64,000 nt of DNA, from contig OZ017796.1 of assembly GCA_963969395.1 (NCBI GenBank), positions 38,430,243 through 38,494,242 on the forward strand. The letters run 5' to 3'. The DNA is from Pseudoscleropodium purum. Lineage: Eukaryota; Streptophyta; Bryopsida; Hypnales; Brachytheciaceae. The notes beneath the pieces are model-generated. The model searched no databases. It was not told the DNA's origin and was given only the letters and a program-made list of their open reading frames with translations. This document shows, in pieces, positions 35,650 to 49,184 of this stretch. The position numbers and the translations under genes were made by a program. The first letter of the stretch is position 1; each line of letters opens with the position of its first letter.

Positions 35650-35790
35650 AAAAACTTGAAATTGGTTTTCTAGATTTATATGTATGTGGAAAACTTTGAA
35701 CTATTCCATTTTGATGAGTAAGTCAAAAGTTATGAAATTTTTTTGTTTGTAGGTAGTTTTCTATTCTAAAATAAACTTTGAAGTCTTTTA
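35650..35790 (-). repeat. Dispersed repeat family 2, copy 1
   Basis: Reverse complement of the segment at 63605-63740. Shared blocks include TTGAAATT.GTTTTCTAGAT, TTTATAT..ATGTG, CTTTGAA..ATTCCATTT and AAGTTATGAA. Non-coding. Confidence 0.65.
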
Positions 35791-36239
35791 TCTTACTCTA
35801 TTTTCAATATTTTTAGAAAAAAATAAAATTATAGAATGAAAAATATTTATTACAACATTGCAACTAAGCAATAGATATATATTTTTTTAAATTGGTTGAA
35901 CATACTATAAATTTTTTATTCAAATAAGACCAAATTTTGAATTAATATCATCAATGAAGAAGAAATTATTATTGCTTGTAAATATTGGTCAAGAAATGAA
36001 CCAAAAAAATTCTCCATCTTTTTTCTTTATCCACGTCCTAAAGTATTGTTAACATGTCAAACACTAATATTAAGCTAGTTAATCTTGGAGTCACAAGGCC
36101 TATCACCAAAGTAGTTAGTCCAAAGTGATTCAATTTTTGGACCAATAGGTACATTTTTCAATTATGCAATGATCTTGCAAGTCATTCATCAAATACTTTG
36201 GGCCCTCATCATCCTTTATTGGGTTGAATATATACAAAA

Positions 36240-36490
36240 GTTCTTATTTTGAATTCTTAAAGAGAACTAGTGTGCCATGTGTCATTGTTAAGATCAAAAT
36301 AATAGTAAACATAATTTTTTAATTCTTAAAAAATTGAAATTCAATAGCTTGTATGCTATAGGTCCAAATGCCATGAAACAAAGCTTGTGCACCCCTCCTC
36401 ACATGGAGCTTTCTAACTGTATTAAAAACATGACAAGGGGACTTGTAGTTCCAGAAATTTCACCATAACAAATAAATAAAATAAACAACC
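36240..36490 (-). repeat. Dispersed repeat family, copy 2
   Basis: Inverted copy of 17055-17310, with the same order of conserved blocks when read on the minus strand. Non-coding. Confidence 0.65.
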
Positions 36491-39400
36491 TAATTGAAGG
36501 TATGGATTATATCGAAGGATCTTAATTCCTCCCTATATTTTTGCATAATTTAAGACATAAATTAGTACATTTCTATCATTTGTGTTGATTATATCTTTAC
36601 AAATGATTTTGAAACTTTTTTAAAACAAATGTTAAAAAGATAATTGAATTTTCAACACATATTTTATCCTTTAACCCCTTAAAGATCAAATTTCTAAATT
36701 TTGAACAACAAATGAACTCAAAAGTTTCTCAAACATACATGACTTCATTTTTTCATCCATCTAAGTGTTATCAATTCTTGTATTAGGTCTCCATCATTTT
36801 TACAAATTGTGTGCTTACACACTTTGAAGTGCTAAGTTTTGGGTCACATTACACCAATGTGTACAATAGTTCAAAACTTTGAAAGTTTAGCTTGGTATGT
36901 AGAAATTGAAATTGAAGTGGACTATAATTTTTAGCACAAGCAATGTACTCAATTAACCAACATTTATAGAAAATAATCACTTCAAGTCAAATTTCTATAC
37001 ACCAATGTGAACTTTTGAAGTTTTGACTCAAGTGGATATTGGTGCATTGTAACAAATAGACAAAGCATTGTAACCAAACAAATGATGCACCATAGTGTAC
37101 AAATACTTTATATAGATTTTAAAGACATAGTTTTGTAAACATGCTATACTACAAAAGTTACAAACTTATTTCACTTTAGAAAGTAACTTGTCCATTTCAA
37201 AAATTGACCTCTAATTGACTTAAAAAATATTAAATCTCAAAGCTCATGATCTTAGGTGAATGAGATTTTGACCTAACTATGAGACCAACGGTTCACAATT
37301 TGACATGTTGGACAAAACTCCATTCTCTATATAATCACATTGTCTTCATATTGTGTAATTGTAATTTTTATATTGCTTGCAATTTGTTTTTTAAGTTGTG
37401 TGTAACTATGCTGTAAGTTTATATATATGTGTTCTACTTTTGTGTTTTAGTTTTTAATTATTGTCTTCATTTTCTCTTCATGTTATGTAAATGTCATCTC
37501 TTTAATCCCCTTTGCAAACTACAACCTTTCCTAATCTTGCTTTCTTGCTTCACACTTGAAGGGATTTGAGAGCTTGCTACTTAGCTATTAAGGTGTCTTA
37601 AATCACAATTGATACAAGGCCCTGACCCCTATATCTTTGTGTACAAATCTAGTTGGGAGTGTATTAATGTGGCGGATAGATTGATGTATGACCCAATGCT
37701 TTGTTTCCAAATAAAATTTGATCAATAAAGTTTGTACTTTTGAAGATGTGATGAACAAGTGTTGTTTCTTATGGGAAGTGTTAAAATTGACTACATCATT
37801 GACGTTGTTGAAAATATTGAAGTAATTAGTTTTTTGAAGATAATATTGGTAGTGTTGAGGCAACTTTATCCCCTAACTGACCAAGTGACCATTTAAAGTA
37901 TGCAAGAAAACTAAGATAGTTGCACACAAAGTCATTTTTAGTCCAATTTTTAGTCATTTTCATGAAAATTTGGCACAAATTGTAAACTTGTACCCTCTTG
38001 GTTGGAATATAAATATTTTTTTATGAACGGGTGCCTAAATAAAAAAATTATATTGCCTAAAACTTTTTGGACAATTTGGGTAGCTTTGAAGATAATATTC
38101 AACACCCTTCTTCTAATTATGAAATTTGGCAATTATGTGTTGCTAACATGATATAGAATGCAACTTGTCAAAAAATATATCCATTTGTAGTACGAAAATC
38201 TTAGTCCATGGGGAATTAAAGTCTATTGATTGTAAATTAGGTTAGAATTTTTTTTTTCTAACTTCAAAATTTATAATCCAATCAAAGTTTCTTAAAAATA
38301 ATTCCACGCATTCCTAAATTAGTCTAGTACAAATTACTATGGTTGAATTTCATTAAAAAATGGCATTTTCTATGATAGTTTCTCTTTGAAATGTGCCTTG
38401 GTCCTTTAGGAGTAAAAGTCTGCTCAAGGGTTTACTTGAACAAATACAGTGCCCATATCATGATCCACTTCAAGAAGCTTTAACACGGAGATTCTCTAAC
38501 AAAGGAAACAAATCAGCTCTTGACATGTTGCAACCTTTGGTGTTTATACCATATTCTTCAACAAACAAACCTCTTCTACTTCTATACCCCATAGCAATAA
38601 TATGAAGCAATAGTAAAAACAAACCTCAATGAACAAACCTCTTTCTCTCTTGTACTCTGTAGCAACAATAGGAAGCATCAAACAAACATTTTAAGGTTTA
38701 CTGAGATAAAGTTTACTAAGTATGGTATCAATTTTTCTATATTATACCTTTGGTAAGATAAATCTATTCATATTATATACCATTGTTGTACATTTGATGT
38801 CTCTAAATGAATGATTTGTGTATGTTGCAATAATTTTTTTAGTTTATTTATTTTGAGAATACTTAAGGTAAATCTTCACCTTGGATTACAGCACTATGAT
38901 AATAATTCTTTTAATTTTCCAGCAAAACTCACCCAAAAATGAACCAAAACTGAAAAAAAATGGAGGTCTCTGCTGTCAAATTAGAAGCCTAACAAATTCT
39001 AATAATAAGTCTTTTTAACGAATTTGAGGGCCGGCGCTAATGCAATCCCCAGCTTATTATGGGCCTTGGGAATATGACACCTGGAAAGGAAGGAATCTAC
39101 GAAGTTCAGGTTTACATCATACCATTCACGTAGATTATTCATATCTACAGATTAATGGGGTGTCTGCAACCTCCGATAGGATCTAGGAAGGGGCGTTGAT
39201 CCAGTTGTTCGTAGATTTCAATTTTAAAGCGGGACTCTGAAAATCTACGATTTCACTAAATAGATCTCCGAGATGACCGTAGTGATATGATATGGTTTAG
39301 TATATCTAGGTACAGAGTAGAATTTGAGTTTCTGGAGAGGGAGGGAAGGGGGGGAAGGAGTTGGCACCTCGAGTTTTTTTTACCTTCAGGGAGAACAGTC

Positions 39401-39853
39401 TTCGCCATAGCTGTAGTGTTTCGCAGGTTTCGACGGATGTTTCAGATGATTCCGAAGGCTACTATTCTTAATGAAGCGGTGACAATGCTGAGCTGTTGAA
39501 GCGCTTCCGATTCATACATTTTTTGCAATTTTTGGAGGGTTTTTTCGTGGGAAGCAGTTCTGTGCGTGGTTCTGACTATGGCAGGCTTGAAAATCTCGAG
39601 TATGAACGTGGTTTCTGCGCTTGCGGGGCTCGTTTGGGGGCTGGAATGGGAAGGTTAAAGGCGTGATTCATGAGGAGAAGGTTTGAGGTTTTCGACTTGC
39701 AGCAGGGAGCAGCAGAGCTTGTTGAAGAAGGCAGACAGAGACGTTTGCACGCGCCGGCGAAGTGTCCAAGTGTAGGGAGGGGGTGATATTTTTAATTTTC
39801 TGCTTGGCGAGAAATAGAAGGAAAAGCGGTGACGGATTTTTAGTTCAACGGCA

Positions 39854-42554
39854 ATGGCGAAGTCTAAAGGTGTCAAGAAAACTCTCGACTCGTATACTGT
39901 GAAAGGGACGCAGAAAGTCGTGAAAGGTGAGTAGTGCGGGAATTGATATGCACTGCGACTCTTTCCGTGTTTTGAGCCTGATTGCATGCAAACAGACGCG
40001 GTTGGAATCACAGCTACCGTATTGCTTTACCCGGAGAATATGCACATTATGATTTCTCTTTCACAGTGCGTGAGGTTGAAGGATTGTTGTTACCTATTGT
40101 TTTCTCACTGTCCGTTGCTTTGAGCTTTGGGAGTAATTTAAAATATAGCTCATTGGCAGAGAAATGCTGTACTTTTTACTGAGGAATGAGAGCAGTACAT
40201 CTCATGTCATGCATTTAAAGGGTTTCCAACCAGTTATCGATCGTTCGAAGAGCCTGAACTTGCATCTGAAGTAGTAACTGAGTATTAGATGGCCCTTATG
40301 TATAATGCTAGTATTCTGTCCTCGAAATCATAGACGGAGTATAGCTTTGGCAAGCTAGGTAAAGAGTTGGTTTCCAGGTTTCGATAATCTCAGTACCGGT
40401 AGTTGGACTTCCTGAAACTTAGTGCCTTCTCCTAGAATCTTCAGTGTACTCTCTGAAACTTGGAACATATCAAGATAGGAACTCTCTGGACTGTGTTCTA
40501 TAATAGCGTAAGTCATGCCAAGAAAATGCTGAGATATTACGCGAATGCGCGGAGTGCAGTGCCTTTGTGCTAACGAATACGGGCAGTTATTGTTTCTTTA
40601 GGTCTACTTAGAACCTTAGTGGACTCGGTTCTGGGTTAAACCCTGATCAGTGTGCTTTTGATAAAAGCCCTTCGTTTGAAGGGTCAGGGCCGGGGGTCTC
40701 TTCACTCCTGAACAGTAGTGTCAACAATCTTTCTCCCGTATGCCTTTCCTTTGGAAGATTATCTGCATTGTCACTGAGCTCTGACTGCATTCTTCTCTCT
40801 GCACCCGATAATCATACTGGAATTTCTAATTGCTTTCGCAGCAGTTTATTGTAAGCAATGTTGATAGTACTTTTAATTATATGCATTTGCTGCTAGCCTG
40901 TACATAATGTGTACTCTGCAGTTACGAAATAGTTCGTGACTGTGAAGTGAAGACTTTCTTACAATCGTGGTTCTCCACTGAAGAGAATGACCTTGGAATG
41001 CTGTAAAATCATGTTTCATACAGCGGGAGATACCGTTCTGATGCGTCAGCAAGATCCGGATAAACCACCCTACGTTGCTAAGATAGAGAAAATCGAAGCC
41101 GATGCTAAAAACAACGCCAAAGTCCGGGTGCGATGGTATTATCGGCCAGAAGAGTCGATGGGTGGCAGGAGGCAGTTTCACGGTTCGAAGGAGCTCTTTC
41201 TCTCTGATCACTACGACATACAAAGCGCAGACACTATTGAGGGAAAATGCATCGTGCACACATTTAAAAATTATACGAAGCTGGAAAGCGTTGCTGCAGA
41301 GGATTATTTTTGCCGTTTCGAGTACAAAGCATCTACTGGCGGGTTCACCCCTGATCGAGTTGCTGTGTAAGCAATTAGTTTTCTTCTATTTAATTAGCTG
41401 GGAGTGGGAAATTATGTTTGTCATGGTTCTGTTCATGATGTGGGATATTTCGATCACCAAGGTCATGCTTTGCAACTCAGGTAACCCAAGTAACCAGTTC
41501 AGACTGTGTGGTAGCGGCGAATATTGCTGTGAGGAATGTTCTGTTCAAAGGCAACTCTTCTTTGTATACACGATAGATAGGTAAGTCATGTGTGAACCAA
41601 AAATACGCCTTTGTTGCGTGGTTCTATGTTTCTAATCACGACGGGTTTTCTTTTGCTCCTGAATCCTGAGTGCAGTTACTGCAAATGCGAGATGCCATAC
41701 AATCCTGACGACTTGATGGTGCAATGTGAAATCTGCAAGGATTGGTAGGCTCTACATATCGCTTTGCAAGCGCAATGAGTTGTTGAAGAAGTTGTCGTAC
41801 GTTGTTTCTTCTCTGCTAACGAGATGGGTGCTAGTTGCTGGCTGTGACTGATTTGGACATGCTTTTCAGATCGTTCTGCCAATCAATGGCTGTACTTCTT
41901 AATTCGCAATGAATTAGGTTGTGTTCAATCTTGGGGGTTTGTACATGATTTAAAATGCCCTGGAATTCCAAGTTTTAGTCTTCCAAAAATTTGTCTATTA
42001 CTGCGTGTAGGTTCCACCCATCTTGCATGAGTTTTACACCAGATCAGGTGAAGAAAATGGAAAAGTTTATTTGCCCCGACTGCACTTCACAGCCTGGAGA
42101 GAAGAAGGTGCGGCAGTCGTCTCCTAGAAGCTCACCTACACCTGATCACGTCAAGGTACGCAATTTCTGCATTAGTTACTATTGTACTAATTAGAGGCAT
42201 TTATGTGTTGCTAGGACTTTTTGCCTTGGTTGATCAGTACGGTGTAGAGTGTTGACTTGGATTTTTACCGTTCCTCACTGTTGCGACTCGTAGTAAATGA
42301 TTTTCCCACTTGAGCGGATGGAACGATTTGAAAAAAATTAAACAGTGAGAAGGCAACATTAAAAATAATTGTTTTAATGCCACCTGACCACTTTATTTAT
42401 GCTCGTACTGTGAGCCTTAAGCATTCAAGCAGATATCTTGTTATGTTCGTGCTCGTTTGCTTTTGTTATATCTCATTTATCATTTCCAAACCCTCGTGAT
42501 ATGATTCTTTTACAACTTGAGGTGCAGCCTGATGCAAAGCGACGGAAGAGGTAA
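39854..42554 (+). CDS. BAH-PHD histone reader, EBS/SHL type
   Basis: Five exons with consistent phases: 39854-39926, 41024-41366, 41676-41744, 42011-42155 and 42528-42554 (TAA). Product is 218 residues, the usual size. Residues about 24-135 form the BAH domain ([40 protein letters not shown]). Next comes a C4HC3 PHD finger: [32 protein letters not shown], with all eight ligands present. A basic tail AKRRKR ends the protein, as in Arabidopsis EBS and SHL. Those nuclear proteins read H3K27me3 (BAH) and H3K4me2/3 (PHD) and restrain flowering genes; a seedless plant would use the module for other developmental genes. Identity to EBS/SHL is very high through BAH and PHD. EBS versus SHL cannot be settled; the lineage may have a single ancestor. 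The first intron is about 1.1 kb. Confidence 0.95.
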
Positions 42555-42871
42555 CACAATGAGCACGTTCTTTTAAGACTCTGGGGAGTTTGCACAATAT
42601 CTGCACTCTTTTGTGTACAAGATATATTTCTGGGGGAGAGATGACGCAGCACTTAGGTTAGATTCTTGAAATTCGAAATGTGAAGACCAGCAATGTATGC
42701 AGAAGGCGATTAACCTAGGAACTTTGAGGCTGGGGGCCATTTAATGCATAACCTTGTAAGTCATATACTGTATAAGTGTTGCAGCAGGGCCCCCACTGCC
42801 CATAACTGTTGGTTTTGGATTTTCCTCATGTGGTTCAATCTTGAGCGCTTCTATTCCTTTTCTTCACACTC

Positions 42872-43441
42872 TCAGCGATTCCTCATGTATGCCCCATGTC
42901 GTACTAGGTCAGATTGACAAATCTGTTTTGGGTTGAAACTTTCATGTTGACGTATGTGGTGGAGGGTATGAAATGCTCCTTGACATGTGAGGAGCATTCT
43001 GTCAAACCACATGATGCAATGTAGCTCCAAAACTTGAAATTTCGTGCATGGGTTTACACAATTGGATGGAGCACCTTCAGATTGGGTTTGTGATAATATA
43101 GTTTGAGATACCAAGGAGTCTATGTTGGTCACTGAATTGACCGAAATCCTAGTGTTATTTTTATGAATTTTGAGGACCAAACAGTTTTTTTTAATGTGGA
43201 TCCTCAGTTTTGCTTTTAGGAGATCCTTGCATATTAGAATTATAGTGTAATGGTAGAACAGGGTCAATTTGAAATCTTGGTGAGTTAATTGATGTTCTCG
43301 ATGTTTTACTTTTTGTAGAACAATCATGATAATGTAGCCAAACCTATTACCATGCAAACCAACAATTTGAATATCTTGGGCCAACTTGAAGAAGGGCACA
43401 TATTTTTGGAGGTGTGTGTTTGCTTCATGAATCAAATTCAA
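42872..43441 (-). other. Unidentified 189-codon open frame
   Basis: Open from ATG 43441 to a stop at 42872. The peptide starts MNLIHEANTHLQKYVPFFKL and is rich in Ile, Leu, His and Gln. A faint resemblance to the zinc-binding start of gypsy integrases (LIHEA..LQKY) is not sustained downstream. No partner frames or LTRs are visible. Could be a relic or a chance frame. Confidence 0.2.
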
Positions 43442-45486
43442 GTGAAGTCACAATTTTTGAATGAAATTGTAAATTTTTGAAGTGGTTTGCTTTTAAACTT
43501 CAAAACCATCTATGAGTGGAGTCATGAGCATCCTACAAACAACCCATAGTTGCTCTTCTATGTTATCCCTTGTTGACATTAACTTATAAATGATGTTGAG
43601 GATGTTTTGGGGTTGATGAATGATAAAGAATCTCTCCATGTGAGATAGAAATGCAACTATTCATCCTTCAAATATTGTGTGAAATGCAAAGATCATCTAT
43701 AGTAGTTTTGACTTCCAATGAGTGCTTTTGTATTTTTTTAAGCCAACAATTCACATAGTACCAAAACAAATGATTTCCATAGTGACAAGCTTGTTGTTTA
43801 AGGGTTAATGTAGTGATTTTGTCAAAAATTGAATGGATTTGGATGATTTTTTTAACAAATTTGGGGCCAAAAATAAGATGATAAAATTAGGCATCTAACA
43901 AAAATGGGTTGATCTACCTTAATGTAAGGTGCATGAATCCAACACAAATTGGATTCAAATTGGATTCAAGTTTAGATTTTGATGTGCTAATAAAAAATCA
44001 TGTAATATTCAATTAAGCTTTGCATCTTCTACTTTTTATTTATTTATCAAATTTGAAGTTTATATTCACTAATAAATTTACTAGTTGAAAAAATAAATGG
44101 CTCTTTTGAGCATGTATCCAAAAGCACTTGGATCTAGCTCACAAATGATAAATATTTTTAGTTTCTTATGTTTGGTACATATTCTACAAGAATGTTACTT
44201 AGCAATATTTTTCACAAGAAAATCTTAATGTCTAAGTGACTATTCTGTGCTTTTTTGGCCTATAGGCAAAATAAATTTGAAGTGTTAATTCTTCTAAAAT
44301 TGAATGAGTATGATAGGTATTTTTCTTGGTTGAATTCAATATAATATAGAGTATGTGAGCCAATCATGTAATGTACATTTGCTATTTTCAATCTACAAAC
44401 AATGATTCTAAGTCAAATCTACTATAATTGAGGTGCAATATATATATGAATAATATTTGTTTTATCTTATTTTTCACTCATGAAATCATATAATATAATA
44501 TTAGGGCTCTATTTTTCTTTGTATAATTTGTAATGAGTGTTTGAGGAATTTGGAATGTTGAAATATTGAAATTTCAAACTTGAGAATGGAATAGATATGT
44601 AAATTGTAAACTATAAAGTTTGAAACCTAAAATTTCTTGATTTTTTGTTTGGAAATTGGTAGTTTATAAATTGAAAAATTAAAAAATACATTTAATATAA
44701 ATTTATGAATTTTAGTACTAAATTATTTAAGTTGTTGAATTGCAATGTTTTTTATTTGAAAATTTATTAAAAATTAAAAATATAAACTTATAATATTGTA
44801 AAAAGGAAGATCTATCTAAATAAATTTAACCAAGGGTTATAGACTAAAATGTATTGTAAATAAATAAAAATTAGAAAATTACATATGTGTATATGTCTCT
44901 TTCTATATATAAAAGAATGGCAAATCCTATTTTGAAGTGATGTAGCCAAAATGCATCATAGATGCAAGAATAGGCAACAATGCCTCTGCAACTTGTGTAA
45001 GAATTTGTAGGATAGCTTCAAAATGTCTTTTTGCACTAGAATGCTAGAAAATGTTGAAAGTGACTTTGTCTTAAAAGGTCATTACTAGAATAATACAAGA
45101 GTAAAAAAATTCCTTTGTAAATGGCTAAAAGCAAAAAAAAATTTGTATGTCAAACTATTAACTATTAATAAATAAATAAACCAATAATCAACACTTGGAT
45201 CAACTACAATATTTATCAAAAACAAATCACCTACATTGGCTAATAATTTTATGAAACAATAAAATATTTTCAATTTCTACAATGAATATTTGAATTTACT
45301 ATGAATTTTTAATTAAAAAAAGTAAAAAAAATTGATATAAAAACACAAAATTGACTCAATAAAATTGAAATTTTTTCTATTGGTACAAATATTATAGTGG
45401 AAATCATCCTAAGGACAACATGAACACACATTCCTACAGAATATATGTGATGAAATTAGAAAGATGGTTTTTTTAGATTCAGTTAT

Positions 45487-45863
45487 GGTAGCTGATCTAT
45501 TTCTAACAAGAACCCATTCCTATCATATAGGCTACACTCTTTCCAATCAACAAGAAAAAAGCAAGAGATTAATTATGGTACAATTTACAATGCAATCATG
45601 GTACATTAAGATTGGCTACAGTCGTGGTTGATTTTGCAACCGACCCATGGTTGGAAATAGGAAGAACCTGTATGACAAGAATAGGTCAAATAGAATCTTC
45701 AACTAAATTTTTTTATAGTAATTAAATTCTGAAAAATAAAATTTTAAAAGAATATGGAATCCTTCTTAACCTTGTTTCTATACATGGACAAATTCATGCA
45801 CTCAAGAAACCTATGCTCCAAATATGTGGAATTGCTTAAGTGGTCGAAAATGGGTCGGGTACC
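45487..45863. mobile_element. Hairpin MITE, copy 2
   Basis: 377-bp relative of the element at 31753-32087, same orientation. It shares GGTAGC..ATCTATTTCTAA at the left end, AAGAGATTAAT.ATGG inside, a long right arm (AATCTTCAACTAAA, TATAGTAATTAAATT) and a right end AAAATGGGTCGGGTACC. It is more decayed than copy 1 and has an extra middle segment; the internal stem is no longer continuous. Confidence 0.7.
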
Positions 45864-45952
45864 ATACCTTGCATGTTTTGTCACGCAAAATTTTCTTGTC
45901 GTCATTTCTGTGTAGGGTTTTTAGGGTTTAGGTTCTGTGTCTACGTAGAACC

Positions 45953-48900
45953 TCAGCGTGCATATTGCTGAAGGAAGAGCCGTCGCGTCTCACTGTCCAA
46001 ATCTTCCAAAGCCGTTGCCGCTACTTCAATGTCGATGGTATGACGCTCAAATTCGTCGCCCAAGTCAATTTCAATTCCATCTTGAATTGTCTCCGATGTC
46101 CCACCAAGCCCGAAATCATGCAACCGACGCACAACCTGCCTCATGAATGGCCTGTCTGCGCTTCTCTTCCTCGCACACCACAATGCCAACTCCACTAAGC
46201 TCACAAGCTCGTCTCTGATGAAATCGTCTCTCAAATTGGGATCTGCTAAATCATCCAATTGTTCGTCTCTCCAAGCTTCAGCAACCTGCCATCAAATGCC
46301 AACAGGTGCACGCATTGATAGTCTGTAGCCTTCCAGGCCATTCAACATAGGCAAAAATAGAAATTCACCCACTACAGTAACGTTTGTAGCAACGTTTAGC
46401 AAATGGCTGAAAACACTAAAACGTGATTGATTCCAAGAATGGCATTCAGCATCGCCACTAAACATTGTCCAAAGTGAACAACGTTTCAGAACATGCTGGC
46501 TGAAAAACGTGCGTGGAATGTAGCTAATAACGTTGCTGAGAATTTCGCTAAACCATCCAAATTCTAGTTGTGATGTAGATTCTTTCTCTGATTCAATTCC
46601 TCTCTATTGAAACTAAATGCATCACGCCTATAATCACCAGCTCTTCCAAAACAAACGTTCAGCATGGGGAGCTAGCTAACCTTCTGAGCAATGTCCAAAT
46701 GGGGTCGTCCAGTGAGAATCTCCATCAACACAACTCCAAATGCGTACACATCACTCTTCTCTGTTAGCATTCCTGTCTTATAGTATCTGCAACCCAAGTG
46801 AAACCATCAGACTTGCTTAAAAATCAGCATGGATTACGTACCATGATGGTGGGACGGCAAACATTGAATCTAGAACTCTCGGAGATTGTCAAGGAGAGCT
46901 TGCACAGAACCTAGCAAAGAGATGAAAATGAAAGGATTGGGGAAGCTGCAAGTCTCACTCTTGGTCGAGATATCCCGGAGTGCCTTTCACCAACGTTGTG
47001 ACGTGAGTGGCATTTTCCTGCCCGATGGTTTTCAGTTTGGACAACCCGAAATCCGCCACTTTGGCCACTAGTTGGTCGGTGAGCAAAATGTTGGTGCTCT
47101 TCACATCGCGGTGGATGATGGGCGGAGAGCATTTATCGTGCAGGTACTCCAGCCCTACACAAGCAGTTTTCAGGACAATCACCCAGGGAAACTTGCACAC
47201 CATCACCAGTCATCACTGGAACCCTAAAACACTCGAAACCCACAATGTTAATGATGCAAATTGTAATTTACCTTCTGCAACTTGAAGAATGATGTTGGTT
47301 CTTTGTCGCCAGCTCAAAGGATTCTCAGCACTGCTCTCCCCTGCGGACCGATTGAGCTGTGTCAGTCAGCTAGGCAACGATTTTGAATCAGTGTAGCAAC
47401 ATGAAATTTGCTTCAATGCAATGCTCGTCATGAGACAGGTTCGCACTCACCTTGCAATCGGTGGTGAAGGTCTCCACCACCCATGAATTCGTAGATCAAG
47501 ACCTGGTGTGTGCGAGTGCAGCTGAACCCAACCAGAGACACCAAGTACTTGTGATGCACCATGGACAATAGCTCGATCTGCAGAAGCACAATGCTCATGA
47601 TCACTTGTGTTTCAGGTAATAATTAACAACTTCCCTGTCTAGACAAGAGACCATACTGAGCCTGATTTTCAAGAAAAATCGAACTCAAGTTGATTTTTGT
47701 GGATTGAAGAATGTTCAGTTGTCAGATATTGAGCTCCGAGTCTACCTCATTGAAAAACTCCGACTTGCTTTGGCGCGAATCGCTGACAACACTTTGGCTG
47801 CCACCTCTCGCCCGTCCGGCAACTTCCCTTTATACACATCACCGAATCCCCCACGCCCAATCGCATTCTCGTAGTTCTTGGTTGCTTGTTTAATCTTTGC
47901 CTGCGAAAATGCGTAGGACGTCCCCCCTTTGGCCCTCAGTTGCTTCTGGAATGCCTTCTCAGGTGGGTCGAGAAATCCTACTGCACGAAACAGGAATACC
48001 CATGGATACAATTATGATGTGCATCTCTTCCCTTGCAAATGTACTTGATCAGTAAAGAAGTCGACGACTACAAGGAAAATGAACTGCACAGATTCTGGGT
48101 TCAAGAAATTGACAGGCTTACTTTCTCGTGTACAGAAATACATCCCCAAGACGATCAAGGCCAGAACGAAAACTCCACCAACGCCACCAGCTAGGACGCT
48201 CACGAATAATGGAATAGACGACTTTCCTGAATGCGAGGACAGGGCGGTGTTCCAAATGACATTACTACTGTTCGTAATGTCACTGATGCTCCAAACTCCG
48301 TCGATCGGATTCCCTTTCAAAATCCAATTTGCACCACTGACGCCAGATCCGGGGCTGCTCCAGATGGCTCTCGAATTCGAATTGGTGTCAAGAATTTGAA
48401 GGGAACCATCGGACTGGAGAGTCAGCTGACAGACACTACTGTTCGTCCTCGTCGACTGAGACTCCCACAGAGTTTTACTTATCTGACCGTCATCAAGACT
48501 ACTTTTGGATTGCAAATTGCAGTCCGTTCCAAGCTCCAGAGTAAATGAGCTATTCGTGATTTGCAGTTTTTCGCCCGCGGAAAGGAAGTAACCTGCCGGC
48601 ATGTATGAAAAATCAGAAAGAGAGTTATTATTCGGTATCCATGGCTTGTAGTCGGTATCCGAACGAAAGTCCGCGTAGTTAAGCGCCGAAAAATTAGGGA
48701 ACCTTTCTTGAATTGCAACAACGAGGTTGGTCCACGGAGTAAGTTTGTCGGAGTCGTAGAAGGTCGAACTGATATCGTCTCCAAGAAGCAGAAATGAACG
48801 GTTGACCCCAGCGACCGGCTGTAGAGCCCATAGAGAATAATTGTATGTTAGAGTTTGACTGACGACGCCTGTGAGATTGTAGATGACGAAGTTGCCATCG

Positions 48901-49184
48901 CCTTGCATCCAGAAGGAGCAATCAGGCGTGGGTGCAGAGTTTGAGAAAGTGGTGCCTACAACAGCCTGAGAATACTCATAAACCACAAGATTGCAGTCAG
49001 GATGCATCACTAAGGAGACCTGGCCGTTTGGGCTTGTGAGGTATTGTTTGGGATTCACTCGAAGACCTGGGTCAGTGCCCACGAGGACATTTACTGCTAA
49101 TACTCCTCGACCTCGAACCCATTGCATAGTAAATAGGACAAGAACAAGAAGCACGAACCAGTGACTCATCATCTTCGGACGCAT
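45953..49184 (-). pseudogene. Bulb-lectin-type receptor-like kinase with a one-base frameshift
   Basis: Seven exons: 49184-48122, 47980-47746, 47577-47451, 47340-47272, 47154-46959, 46786-46681 and 46285-45953 (TGA). Exon 1 gives a signal peptide (WFVLLVLVLFTMQW), an ectodomain with mannose-lectin-like motifs (HPDCNLVVYEY, GDGNFVIYN) and several NxS/T sites, and one membrane helix (VFVLALIVLGMYFC). The kinase shows GRGGFGDVYKG, the VAAK lysine, [34 protein letters not shown] and [12 protein letters not shown], so catalytic motifs are complete. All junction phases agree except across exon 2. There the sequence GCGATTCGCGCC (around 47770-47785) lacks one base relative to the frame that restores QSKSEFFNE. 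Translation as given stops soon after. About 709 residues if that base were present. Either a recent loss-of-function allele or a sequencing error. Confidence 0.85.

Larger units (their letters stand above)
31032..39853. other. Long AT-rich intergenic block
   Basis: No gene seen over 8.8 kb. It contains a hairpin MITE (31753-32087), low-complexity A/T tracts with an (AT)n run near 33725-33750, and copies of dispersed repeats (35650-35790 and 36240-36490). GC rises again after about 39.0 kb ahead of the BAH-PHD gene. Confidence 0.6.
42555..45952. other. Intergenic, mostly AT-rich; one unexplained 189-codon frame
   Basis: After the BAH-PHD gene there is no convincing gene. A minus-strand open frame (42872-43441, 189 codons) is unusually long for this composition but has no domain I recognise; it may be a transposon relic. 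From 43.5 kb the sequence is AT-rich and anonymous. A second MITE copy lies at 45487-45863. Confidence 0.45.

Noticed and set aside
42872..43441. Gypsy integrase fragment
   Set aside because: The LIHEA/LQKY likeness is limited to the first 20 residues; no HHCC or DDE pattern follows. Kept only as an unidentified frame.
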